NCBI GenBank assembly: GCA_932294295.1
Contig: OW028573.1
Coordinates: 17,008,155-17,072,154 of the forward strand
Source: Alitta virens
Taxonomy: Eukaryota > Annelida > Polychaeta > Phyllodocida > Nereididae
Direction of reading: 5' to 3'
Length of the DNA stretch: 64,000 nucleotides
In this document: piece by piece, positions 41,581-54,100 of the stretch
How positions within the stretch are numbered: the first letter of the stretch is position 1
Layout: every line of letters begins with the position of its first letter
Notes under the pieces: generated by a model
Told to the model about the DNA's origin: nothing
What the model saw: the letters and a program-made list of their open reading frames with translations, nothing else
The model's database searches: none
Program-made: the position numbers and the translations under genes

Positions 41581-41869
41581 CACCTTCTACATATGCATGG
41601 CCATAGTCCAGTAACACTATGTGTTTGCTGACTAGCATGGCCATAGTCCACCAATCTGGACAAATGGTAAGATTTGTCGGTTAATTATATGTTAAACTAT
41701 CTCTGCTTTTCAATCTTTTCAAACATTACAATTAATTATATGCAATAAAAAAATTGGGTCCAAAATATTTTATTGCACAACATGCATGCATACAAAACAC
41801 AAAATATCACATTTTTTTCTATGCATCAGCCGTAATACGAGCCATATTTGAGTCTTTGCATCCGCTGTT

Positions 41870-44800
41870 TCATCGTGGACTGTACAAAGTTCTATTGGCC
41901 TGCCCGTTGACTGACAGATTTTGTTGCATATAAATATCTTCAACATTTTTCTGTGGTATGAAATGTAGGGGAATGTAAGATACTCTTCCGCTGGACCATG
42001 CCTGAAAAGGTTATATATAACAGAATACAATTTTATTTTATTTATTTGTTATAATCGAAGCATGTATATGATAATACATCAGTGTTGATTATGTTTTTCT
42101 TATTAAAAATACTTACCACAGTCAACAAGGCCCCATTTTCAAACTTAGGCTGGAAACTGATGATGTTTGGGATTTCACCAGGCATTCCTCTTACAAATCC
42201 ACTGCAACATTAAGTCAAGTACTTAAGTATAAGAAATACTCTGACATGAGAGACAGGAATTATAAAATGAAAAGTCATATTTGCTCAGCTAAACACGGAA
42301 CACCAAAACACTCACCAGGGCATGATTTCTAGGATAGGATGCACCTTTGTTCTGAATAATGCAATGAGGTCATTACTGGCTCCTGAAAGTACAAATCAAA
42401 GAAAATTAACTTTTTCCTGTTTATTTAGCTCAATTTGCATTATAAAAGTAACTATGAAATTTATTTTGCATGGGATTTCATTTCTTGACTCACCTTTGAA
42501 CTGAATTGCCAATCTTTCTCCAGTAGGGTCCCATACCATAGACTGAACAAGACCACCAATTCTGAAACAAAAGAAAACACAATTTAATACACATTATATA
42601 TAATCAAACAAATGCAAGAACAGTTTCACCATCAGAATGGTCATCATAAAAGTGAACACAGATGTCAATGTCTCAATGCTATTGGGTTTGAAGCTTAGTC
42701 AGTTTATGGCCAGCTGCCAGGGGCAGGCGTAATGATAAAATGATAAGGCTTGGAGTCCACACCATGTTACATATTTACCCCATGGGTGAGGTCACCAAGT
42801 ACAGATAATCACTACAAATGTAATATAAATTTGTAATATTTTAACATTCTTGGATATCAATGCTTATCCAGGGTATCCACTCAATTTTGAAAACAAAATT
42901 CCCTGTATCACTAGATATTTTCCCAGGTGATTATACTCCTGGTACCCAATAGCTGTTTAGTGTAATTATTAAATCAACAGAGTCCATTTCAACCTATGAA
43001 ACTTAATATCTACAATAAGCCACACTGCCATACAGCGTTATTCATTTCCGATCAATATTCTGTTAGCATTAGACATATTATTATACATATAATGACAAAA
43101 TTCCCTGTGTTTTCCCTGAATTCATAACCTAACATCAAATTCCCTGAATGTTCCCTGCAGGGATTTTTTTTTTTTTTACAATTTTCCCTGTTTTTCCTGT
43201 TCAGTGGATACCCTGTTATCAGATACAAACATGTTTAACAACATCCCAAAAACTCACCTGACTGGTCCATCTGGAGTATCTATTGTGACCTCTGACAGGT
43301 CAATCACAGGTACTGCATCCTTGGCTCCACCCACAACGGGCCTCTTTTGATCCAAAGAATCTGTGAATGTCAGAGCATATACAGTGGGTTCTGCTCCTGT
43401 GGTGAACAGTAAAGTACGTCCATTTGGACTCCAGCAAGCACTCTGAAAGTTAAAACAACATACAATGAATATCTGCTTAAATAAAGGTTTGAAATTAGAA
43501 AGCAGTGGCTTTGCTAAGTACCACAATTTAATGTAACCTAACACTTAACAAATAGCAATACAGGACTAGTTTAGAATTTAGTCACATAAAAGCACTTCTA
43601 TCTTACCAAACACCTTCCCGGCAATTTCGACCAGGATTCGCTCGTCCAACACCGGGTTTCCCAGACTCTTATTACTGCATAAGGACTCCCTGTTAAGAGT
43701 CTGCTGCCATCTGGGGACCACTGCAACAATGAGATGCCTCCTCCACCAGCCCGTCGAATGGGAACAGACGTCTCCATGGCTACATCCCATGCCTGTTTTC
43801 ACCACACACAAAAAATGAATCAACATAACACTTTGAAAGGAAAAGGGATTAAGCTGATTTTTTGCAGACTTGCAATGTATCAGTGACACCATAAACTCAG
43901 AAAGCATACCATAATAGTTGTCTGTGTTGGAGTAGCTGACATGAGAACACCATCACGCGGACTCCAAGCCAGGCTTGTGACAGGCAGATGACATGGCTGC
44001 GAGAGGACTTGCACAGATGATGTTGAAGGTCTGACAATCAAATTGAATCAATTACACACAAAGCATAAATATACTGAAATATATTCGAAATGTTGGACTG
44101 CTAATACAATGTTGTAAATAAATAAACACACAATTTGCAAATGATGATTAATAATCATATGGAAGATAAGGGGAAATTCTGCAATCTGCATGGAGACACA
44201 TACTACCAGCAGTAGGCCTATATTTATAAGTAATCATTAAAATATGAAGGATTTCTAAATATACCTTGTTGCCAGTGAGGTGGGATCAACATGCCAAATA
44301 AGAATGCAGCTTTCGCAGGCCACAGCCAAAACTGATGCTGAATTGTTCCTATGAATAAAATGAAGAAAACTAATCACTAACACAACACATATTGACTTCA
44401 CTGAGAAATATTAATTATTACTACATCAGCAGAAACAATACAGTGAAGAGTAAACGTACTTCCATGCAAGATCTGCCACTCCTTTCTGTAACTTGTGTTT
44501 TAATGTTGGCACAATATCGGGTTTACTGGCAGTGTACACCTTGATGGAGTCATCTTGTAAAGCCAGAGCAAACTTGGTTGTGTGGGGATGCCAGGCAAAG
44601 CATCTCACATGACCATCTCTCCTGGAATTAGAATTTAACAAAATCAGCCAGAGGTTGTGCTTGGTATGCATACACTTCAGGCATATGATTCACTAAACAC
44701 CCATATAGTTCAGCAACAAAGCTTTGTAGTTCTATCTATCATGATTTTAGTGACAACATAAGGTTCATATAGGCTCAAAGTTAGCCTTAAACAAATAATT

Positions 44801-46339
44801 TACTGAAAGATGAGTAATTATACCATGCTCGATTTGTTGAGTACTCTGCAATCAGGTCACCACTGGACATCTTTAAAAAAAAAAGAAGAAGAAAAGAAAG
44901 ATACATGACAATTTGAAAATGCTTATTACTGGAAAGTGAATGCATTCTAAATCAGGAGAAGTCAATTTGCACTCACAAGAAGGTGGGGAAATAAAGACCC
45001 GTGCAGTGCTGTTGACCACCGAACAACTCCGAGGAGTCCACATGCTAGTTTGGAAAGCCATGTTCCTACATTAAATAACAATGGATTAGAATATTGCAAT
45101 TTCCATCAAGAAAAAGGTGGAAGGAAAGACCGCAAGCAGTGATGACACTCGTCTGTTGTCAGCATGTTACTTGCTTTACATTGTCCAGGGTGGTTGCTCT
45201 TTCAGGGTATGTTGGGTTATTACTATTAAGTAAACATACAAATTAAATTCATAACATTTTACCCCATCAAGGGCTAATTACCCCATGGCAACCATAAAAT
45301 GTCACAAAAATATGCTAAAACCCTGTACAGTATAAAAATCAAATTCAAAGCAAATCCAATTACACAAACAGAACTTATAGCACTTTACCCCATCATTACC
45401 CTTCGACAACTCTGAAAGTGTTAGTAAATTATGCTAACACCTTGAAGGGTATACAAACCAAAAATTAAAGCAAATCTGATCACCCAAACAAAAGTGATAG
45501 CATTTTACCATCATAGGGTAATTACCCCAAGACAACCATAACCCCCAACCCTGAAAAAAAAAAACCCATCCACTGTGTTCCTCGCTCATAGAAGTAACCA
45601 TGCTTCCATCAAAATATCAATCTGGCCCCGGAGTGAGTAATTATTCCATTGAAGAAGGTGCTAACACCGCCAACGACAATGCACACTAAGTGACAACAAT
45701 AACTCATCTGTTAGACAAACAGACAAGCTAAAAATAAACTTTTCTCACACACCTTTCTCATTGCCCTCATTTCTTGCTAGAACTTCAAGAACTCCTGTGA
45801 CTCCATGTTCACACCTGGTATCAAAGCATGAACACTGAAGTTGTACATAATGTAATACATTATGGTGATGACATCATCTAAGTCTAGCATCTAAGTCTAT
45901 CAGAAGAAACTGGCCTACCACGAACGTAAAAGTCGTTTCTGCAGAGTTTCATCATGCTCCAAGAAGGCAGATCTAGCACTTTCTTTAGCTACAACTGGCT
46001 TTCGGGGATCAGTAGTTATATGCACCTGTGGATACTTCAAATCCTGAAATACAAAATTAAATACTGATAACATTTGTTATTATAATTATATTATTTATGA
46101 TTCTGTATATGCTGGGGCGAGTAAAAGAGCTTATCCAATTACAATTAGGAGCAGACAGTTGGTCATACAATTTAATGCATTATACAGTTAATGCTTTTAA
46201 AAAAAAGAAGGATACATGCCTGTGATACAAGGGTCTGGTCCACTTGATGTGCATCCACAGCAATTAAATCACTATTATGCTCTCTTAATGTCACATATCC
46301 AAGTGGTGGTGGCTTTTGGAAAGTGACCAATGAACACAT
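41870..46339 (-). CDS. AAAS: Aladin nucleoporin (AAAS), WD-repeat protein
   Basis: Fourteen coding exons: 46220-46339, 45919-46043, 45753-45814, 44977-45065, 44824-44870, 44460-44621, 44265-44348, 43910-44030, 43607-43792, 43258-43442, 42494-42561, 42316-42382, 42117-42201, 41870-42001. They sum to 1,533 nt (510 residues plus stop) with phases agreeing throughout. ALADIN is a nuclear-pore protein anchored through NDC1. Matches to the family include [92 protein letters not shown] and [14 protein letters not shown]; these cover the WD propeller. Human AAAS is 546 residues; the proline-rich C-terminal tail is replaced by a shorter unrelated one. Intron 1 appears to use a GC donor. The coding start follows an acceptor, so a 5' UTR exon must lie upstream, perhaps near 47,200. 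Confidence 0.94.
42736..42795 (-). mobile_element. SINE fragment in AAAS intron
   Basis: On the minus strand the segment reads CCATGGGGTAAATATGTAAC then ATGGTGTGGACTCCAAGCCT, the same 3' core as the other SINE copies. The head is absent. Limits are approximate. Confidence 0.65.
42869..43215. mobile_element. TIR element beginning CAGGGTATCCACT, 347 bp
   Basis: The left end CAGGGTATCCACT is matched by AGTGGATACCCTG at the right end. Subterminal TTCCCTG-type motifs recur on both sides. The element is bordered by TTATC directly on each side (42864-42868 and 43216-43220). No open frame. It lies in the AAAS intron between exons 10 and 11. Confidence 0.65.
45250..45560. repeat. About 122-bp tandem repeat in AAAS intron
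   Basis: Phrases such as CATTTTACCCCATCA, AAATTATGCTAACACC, and AAAGCAAATCTGATCACCCA recur at 45,256, 45,380 and 45,502, giving about 2.4 copies of a degenerate unit in the intron between exons 3 and 4. Confidence 0.65.
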
Positions 46340-49300
46340 TTTGTTCTGAAACTGTGAAAAAGATATCATAAGTAGTACATTAGAAGAATACCAGGGGAAC
46401 TGTGGTAGTTCACTGTGCTTCCCTCTGGGAACACTTCAAAGACCTACACTATATAAAGTTCTACTTTCTCAATTTTCACAACCTCTGCCATGGTTGGCTG
46501 GTTATATACATAAATATTACTTTACAGTAACTGTTGTACAACAAGCTGTGTCGTTGTATCAGCCAAATTTTTCAACAACACATAGGCCTAGCAATAATTT
46601 ATGTGATCTAAGCAAGCCGGCTCATTTTTCAGACTAATTGGCTGGTTGTTCAGTTGTAGGGCTAAAAGCTGACTTGTTAAATAGACAGTATTTATATCCA
46701 CTTTTCGGGCTCGTCAGATATCCTCGACCAAATATCACAGCTGAAAAAAATTTAAAGATTGGCAGTTTCTTATCAGGATGTAAATTGTATGTTATTTAAT
46801 GCACCAATTATAGCTATGAGGTTAAAAACATTTACATCCATTTAAAGCTGCATATCACCATTACATTTTGACATTACTGTCATTACTACATTGTACTGAC
46901 ATTGGTGCAAAATTAATTAAACAGTTTTGAAGACACCCACGACACAAGTTTTTAACCATATGCTGGTATCAGGAATCCGCTTTGATAGACCAATAATAGC
47001 ATTATTCATTTCTTAGTGTATATACTGGCAAGATTACCGGTTCAATTTATTATCGCTCAGTGACACACAGCTTCACGCTGCTATTATGTTTTTACCAATA
47101 ACCCTAGATGTATACCTGGATGTATCAGCACTTCTAAAACAAGATATCAATGTAGCATTTATCCTAAACTCATGACAGTCGACTCGACTGACTCTTCCAC
47201 ACACAGCCCGCTCTCAAGCCACTCAAACTGTCAAAATATCCGCGCGAACTCTGACACTCGCTGGGGGTCGCCAATGGTCTGTCGCTGCAGTGGCGCCACA
47301 CCAGTAGGATTTTTGATAAATTAATAATTTGATCAAAAAGGAGAACTAAGTGAAGTCGATGACATGTCTATTGATACATATAGGTATTACACTGTGGAGA
47401 TAACGGGGGGGGGGGGGCAACAGCTAAGGCTGGTACGGGGCTGACTTATTACTTACATTTTTTAGTGGTGAACAGGACACCATCCGGGGGAGAGCCGGGG
47501 GGGGGGGGGGGTGGTGGTGGGAAGGGATGGTTGGAGGTGATTATCCTAGGTACATCCCCTCTCCTCCCATTCAATTTTATCTATCCATCTATATCATCTA
47601 TCTATAAGCGTAGAGGACCACTTGTGTGGCAGGGCTGCACCAATGCTGCCCAAAAAAGTTTGAAATTTTCCAAAAATGAAATCTTATCTTTATAGACACA
47701 TTATGATGTGCGAGTAACAATTGAAAATTATACTATTTTTTCTAGGCCTATCAATACCGCACAATAGTGTCATTAATAACTTTGATCACTGTAATGTTAA
47801 AAATTATGCTGATGTTAATACACTTTCTGCAGTGATATTTAAAGAAGGGGGAGGAGGGGGGGGGGGGGGGGGGTTCCAAAACTTTCCCCAAATCTTAGCC
47901 CGCGTCACATGCATCTAGTCTACTGCGGATACCATATGCATAAATATGAGCATATTTTAAGACATGGACTTATTATTTCATATCAGCAATTTTTGATTTA
48001 TATTATCTTAAATCTGGTAGATATCTGAATGAAATTACTTTAAATTAAGGTATTGGGCAAATCCTGGAGAAAGTTTTGTTTAAGGAAAAATATTAATAGC
48101 TGGCAAAAACTTGGGGATATCATCTGCATTATATGTAAAAATGTGGATAGGTGTATATATCAGTAATACATATCTGAAAACATCAACATAAGACGGCAGA
48201 AATTTGGGGAAATATCAGGGTCGATGGTGCCAATTTGGTGAAAAATTGGTATAGAAATGAAGAAATATCAGCAATGATCAGGTCAGGATGGGAGAAATAT
48301 TTGGCCTAAATCCTCAAATGCTCCTACGCCCCTAATATGCAATATTGGCCTTACTTCCTTTTTAAATATTGACCGGGGTTGTCATTCTCACATGTGGTGC
48401 AGGCAGTGGAGGGCGCCATTGGCCAGTCAAGTGTAGCAGGTAAACAGAGTTGTGCGCAGTGAGTTTGGCGCGCAGGTGAGTTGATTGAGGCCTTCACAGG
48501 TGAGTGCGAGTTGAAGAGTGTGAATCGCGCTGTAAAGGCAGCCACGTTGTACTGGTAGACACCTGAGTAGAAATAGGTCACTGACATCAACAGGTGACTA
48601 CCTGTATCACTACACACTTAGGAGGGATAGGAATACCTTTAAAACAACCAGGTAGGTGATTTCACCTGTTGTAAAGGTATTTCCCTTTATCAGCCGTGAG
48701 TCTGCCGGCTGACGGGGAATTCATGACGTCGCGTCATCAACTGTCCCGGCGTGCGCTTTAAACCTGAGCAACTTACCTGAGCACCAGTGCTTGTCAGAGC
48801 TATAGCTGTGATTCCATGGAGCTTTGAGGCATGGTCGGTCTAAACGTGGTCAGCATGAATCAAACCTGAAACTTCTTTGGGTGCTATAGAATATTAAAAA
48901 GTGTGGTGTGGGGGGATGTATAAAAACTTTTAAAAGTTTTAGGCCTACATTTAGACTAGTTGTGGTCAACAGTACATTTAAACCAGACACTACAAAGAAT
49001 TGTGTTATCAGGAAAATGCTATAATAGATTTATACCTGCGGTAATTTTACATTCCTGATAACAACAGGTGGGCTTCCTTCTCTTATGCAGCTCATAGTCT
49101 TCCTGGCCCCAGCAAATTTATTTTGTTTGGGCATAAATTCATAATACCTGATATATATAGGCTGGGATTCGGTATATTTTGTGTAATATAAAGTAAGTAT
49201 GATCTACACATATAGGCTTAATGGTATGAAACATGCTTTATAATGGCTACCTTAAATACCACGCCTTAATTAATTAAGGCACTGTTAATGCATCACATGT

Positions 49301-49825
49301 TAGTCTGATAAGTTAAGGGAATGCATGTGTGACTTAAGGTTTAAGTAGAAATATCGTTACAAAACAATCCGGCTGGTGTGGTTATGAGTTTCATGCAACT
49401 GATCAGGCTTTCACTGAATTAAATTATCAAATTTACTATAAATATTCCCTGAGGCTATAAGCATATTGCTCTAAAGCCAGAAGGCTGTTTAAATTGATCA
49501 GCTTCCCATAATAAATCACGGCCTTTGCCTGGGGTCCTGTATTAGGATAGGGTCATTGACATGTGTAATGTATGCAGAGTCATGTCATAGGATTGAGAAG
49601 TTTTAAATTCGAATTTGTGTGTAAGAAATGTCAGGACTGTGGCATATGTGGGACAAATCTGTTGCATGTCTTCTTTATACAGGTGTGCTTGTTTGATTAG
49701 ACGGTACAGGTAGTGCTAGACTTGATATATTGGTTTGTTATTTCATGTATCATTTCCATATGAACCCTTATCACTCCTTGAAACAAGGTGAACAGCGCTG
49801 ATAAAGTGTTTTTCTTGTGTTACAG
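46340..49825. other. Bidirectional intergenic region between AAAS and the MATH gene
   Basis: No coding exon identified. The probable AAAS promoter or 5' UTR lies near 47,150-47,300 (a locally GC-richer stretch with TTCGCGCGG on the minus strand). Three long G-runs occur at 47,405-47,417, 47,497-47,511 and 47,847-47,873. A pair of TGACG half-sites, ATGACG and CGTCAT separated by 3 bp, is at 48,723-48,737 and may belong to the promoter of the rightward MATH gene. The first MATH exon starts after an acceptor at 49,825, so at least one upstream non-coding exon is expected here. Confidence 0.4.
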
Positions 49826-51118
49826 ATATCAGTTACAGAAGTGCATGGAGCATGTGTGACCTCTAGCAGCAGCATGGCTTTGATCAATCTGCATAAATTT
49901 GGTATTTTACCAGAGGATGAAGGTACTCACGTCTTCACCTTCATCTTTGAAAACCCCCACAAGTTGGTGGATCTAAAGTCAGTCGAGAGTTCGGAGGTCA
50001 ACTACCAAGGTCACCGATGGAGCCTGGTGTGTATGCGCAAAGAAGAAAAGTACATGGGGATTTATCTCAAGTGGAGATATTCCGACGGACAAAGTGCTTC
50101 CTGTATATCCTGCAAAGCTAAATATACATTGACTCTTGTACAACGGTTCGATTATGCCGAAAACAAACACTTCGCATCTAATCAGAAGTTCACAACATCC
50201 CAATCTTTGTTGGGAAAGAGCAAGCTGATTTCTCTGGAAGAATTGTTGGACCTTTCAGGTGGATATTTAGATGAGACAGGAAAAAGGGTCGTTTTGGAAT
50301 TGACCATTTCAAAGTGTTCGACAAGGTACGAGAGAACCATTGACATTACCCCAGACATGAGAACTAAGAAAAACGTCAGTGGGTTCTATTACGATACTCC
50401 CACATTTTTGCTGATCAACCACAAATGGTACCTTCGGGTGTACCCTTCAAAGCAGAATGCCAATGGGCTCCCTGCAGTGTACCTCTATTTGGCCACCAAA
50501 CCGAAAGGGTTGGCACTGGAGATGAATTTCAGACTCTACATGGGAGAGGACACCACAGAGCTGTTGACATACAACTATGGGGAAGGTGCTAAGTATGATG
50601 GGTTTGGCAAGACCCTTTCTCAACCCTTAGTAAATGTGGAGAGACTGAAACAGGTGACCATTGGGGTGGAAGTAATGGTGGTCATAGCCTGGAGGGATCA
50701 AACAGTGAGTCTGAAGCAAGCTGGAGTGTATGCACCACACCTCTACAAGGAAATGAACCCCTATAGAACCACCCCTAGCAGGTCACCCAGGTCCACCTCT
50801 GCTTACAGCCCTATAGGGTATGGAGGAGGTTCTTACAGTGTCCTCACCCCAGCAGAGGCTTTTCCTGACCTTGAGGGCAACTTCTGGAAGGTAGAGCTGG
50901 ACAGGGCCCACAAGAGACTGACCATGGTGTTTGACAAGGGGGTCCACCACTTCCAGCAGAACAAAACCAAACTTTTATGCTGGACGTGTACTTTACTCTC
51001 CAGAGATCCAGACAGAGCGAATGATATTGACATGCGAATGGATCCAATCGTTGGCTATTTCTCTAATTTCATTGATGAAAAGGGCTACAAATTCACCTTC
51101 CCGATTGACCTGTCTGAG
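49826..51118 (+). CDS. Exon encoding three MATH modules
   Basis: One 1.29-kb exon, with acceptor ttacag at 49,825 and donor GAG/gtgagt at 51,118. The frame is open from the acceptor to the ATG at 49,874 (AGC ATG G, good context), so coding could begin further upstream; a four-codon frame (49,845-49,859) precedes the ATG. Module landmarks: THVFTFIFENPHKLVDLKS, then GFYYDTPTFLLINHKWYLRV, then GNFWKVELDRAHKRLTMVF. A serine/proline-rich spacer (YRTTPSRSPRSTSAYSPIGY) separates modules two and three. Confidence 0.8.
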
Positions 51119-54100
51119 GTGAGTAATTTCTATGCATGTTTCTACATGCTCTGACATGTTTTCAGTGGCTGCTTGTATGATATAACCATTATATATGTAG
51201 ATGTGTTTGTTATTCAATGGCCTAACAGCCTCGCCCTGCTCTAGCCATTTCGTATCTGTCAATAACCAAATGAACTTATGTGCACAATGACCTTATATCT
51301 AATATGGCTTGTTTATATTTTATTGATCATATGATGCACCTGTTTCAGCTGGGGTTTAAAAATGAAGCCTTGCATACTCCAATTGCTTACAATATTATTG
51401 AACAATGCATGGGTGTGTTATTAGTTTTTTTGAATAGTGTATGTGCATTTTTCAGCTTATATAACAGCCTGCACACCAGTTTTGACATGTGTTATTATTA
51501 TTAAGTGAACTACACAATATGTATAGTAGTCATCTACTCCACCTAGTTTCCATGTTATGGCTCCCCAGACGCCCTCTAAAAGAGAAGGATTAGGGTTAAT
51601 CTCGGTTATTAATGGGGATTACAGTGCTTTGTATTGGTGCCTGCTAAAGTGGGCCATTGTCAAATATTTCATGTTATCTTAGCAAACAATTACTCCAGGT
51701 TAAAAGACCAATGCTTTATATGGACCACTGCTTAAATTCAAGTTGATTCATTTTGGCCCAATGATTTTGAAAAGAGAGCATATGTGTTTTGTGGGTTGAG
51801 GAATATGTTACCTGCCTTACTGTCAACTTGGTGAATGTTTAGGGAGGTCTAGTTGTGCCTTAAGCATAAATCTCAAGGATTCTTTGAATTGCAAATGCAA
51901 AGCAGCAAACTTGATACTTAAATCCTCCACTGTTTGTAAAACGAGGTCACACAATGCGCCTTTTAAGTTGATTGTTGTAACACTGATACAACTGTTAGTC
52001 TGTTATTGTATTGAGACACTAAGAGAATGTCAAGAAGCTAGATTTAGGACTGAGTACTTCCAAGTGTAGACCTACATATACTTTTTTTTGCAGACGTATT
52101 AAGGCCAGCAAAGAAAGTCCATATGTAAGTGGGTATTCCTAAAGATTTCATGCTATAAATCGTATAGAATACCCTTTCCAATGGAATTTTTTTTCTTCTA
52201 AATTTATCACCGATTGTTCGCGTGAAAAGACCATAGGATTCTCTTTCTATAGTGATCATGCTCTGGGAGCCCTGTCTCGTTTGAAAGATCTGTTAACCCT
52301 TTTCTTCAGGCAGATGAGATATGCAGATGAGATATGCAGATATAAACAACAACAACGCCCTTGTCCCAGACAAGGTGACTCTACCCTGAGGTCTTAAAGA
52401 CTTAGTCGTATGAATAAACATCGTCTCCCAAGCGTTAAGATTCCCATGCATAGTTTAGTATTAGGGCTCTGCTTCACACAAACACAACAGATGTTCGTGA
52501 TAATGATAAAATGTCGTGTGCAATAATTCCTCAACCTTGCTCCAAGGCAAATGTGTGCAGTGATAGGCAGTAATGTGTCATTTGTGCGTTTAAATGAATG
52601 TTATCATTAGGAGAAAAAGTATTTGATTACCTAGATGTGTCACTACACAAGGCTGAAATAGTGGAAAATTTACACGCAGAAAATTACCATTTAGGTGATG
52701 ATGCAATGAGGTTTTGTGCAGCAGACATGGATGCATTACAGCAATTGCCAGTGCCCCAGGCAGACAAGCCATCCCAGGGCCATGCTGATTCATTCATTTG
52801 GACATGCGAACTATTCAGGCTGGCCAATCATAGACCAATGTAGCAATAATGGTACAATCCATTGTCTGTAGCTAATGTATTGGCAAATGCTTTGTATTTT
52901 TTTAGTAAAACTAAAATGACACTCTTTAAGTTCACTCTGGGTGTTTTGAAAATTGGCTGTTGGTTCTTAGCATATTCACTAGCTTAGTGGGCCTCCATAT
53001 ACATTGTTTAATTATTGTATACTTACAGTATTTATTCAAATGCTTGCATGATACTATATTAGTAGGCATTACCCATACCATATTATATTAATTGCATAGA
53101 AGGTAAACATTAATTCATAAACTTACAATAAAAATGGCCATAAATTTCTATGATATTGTATGGGTTGTTGGCAAGTCACTACAACCACAATGGGACACTT
53201 GTCTGAAGTTAATCTTGCAAGTGGAGCATTGTACCTGCCTATAAATAGGCCTGGATCTCAGGTGACACTGAGCTATTGTGTGAAGTCTATAATCAATGTC
53301 ATATCCTTCAAGAAATCAAATAAATGATCGTGGTTGTTGTTGGAGTATTAAGATTGCTGGAATGTGATTTTGGTTATGTGAGGGAATGTAGGTAGACTGT
53401 TAATTTTGTAGCTTGGTGGCCAGTTATGACCACCTTAAGTTTCCTGGTGAGTGATTTAGGGTACATGGGTTCTGAGTTAGACTTCTAACCTATCTTTCCT
53501 GCTGTCATGAGCCTTTGCTTTGGATTTGCTCACCATAGTGATAGTCGAACCATTTGGGAATTTCAAATTTTCGTCCTTACTGGGTTTCAGTTAAAAATCC
53601 CTAAACAATGACCGTTGTGTTAATCGGACTTTCGTTATAAGCTTGCTCGTTACAAATGGGTCGGACACTAAAAATACATCCATTGCCCTTTTGAGGTTAA
53701 ATTGCGACCCTTGCTCTTTCCTGTGGGTAATGCAGGAACTGTGCAGGATGAAGTGAACAAATAACAATTGTAATTCTGTTACAAACTTCCTGTAGCCATT
53801 TGCATGCTAAGTCAATTAAACTGACATGTTGCGGTGCTCCTGAATTTCCAGCCATGCGTGCAATAAAAATGTGACCACTGTAATCATATGACACGCTTCA
53901 CTTGGCAATATGGATTTTGATTGATTTACATTGAAACCCTCCCAAGTCACTAATGGTGTGGTTAAAGTTCTGACACCAAGGGTTAAATTTTATCAAAAAG
54001 AACACGCAAGATCTATTGGTTTCCTAGTGGCCTCCTCGATTTGATAATACAATTTTTATGTACAATTCCACTTGAAAATGACTTATTGGTTGGGAATATC

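Noticed and set aside
48853..48880. Interferon-response-like AAACCTGAAAC before the MATH gene
   Set aside because: Spacing is 3 nt rather than 2 and the match is short; not enough to claim an IRF site.
52598..52843. 81-residue frame in the large MATH-gene intron
   Set aside because: Acceptor-like start but no donor, no recognised domain and no phase link with flanking exons.
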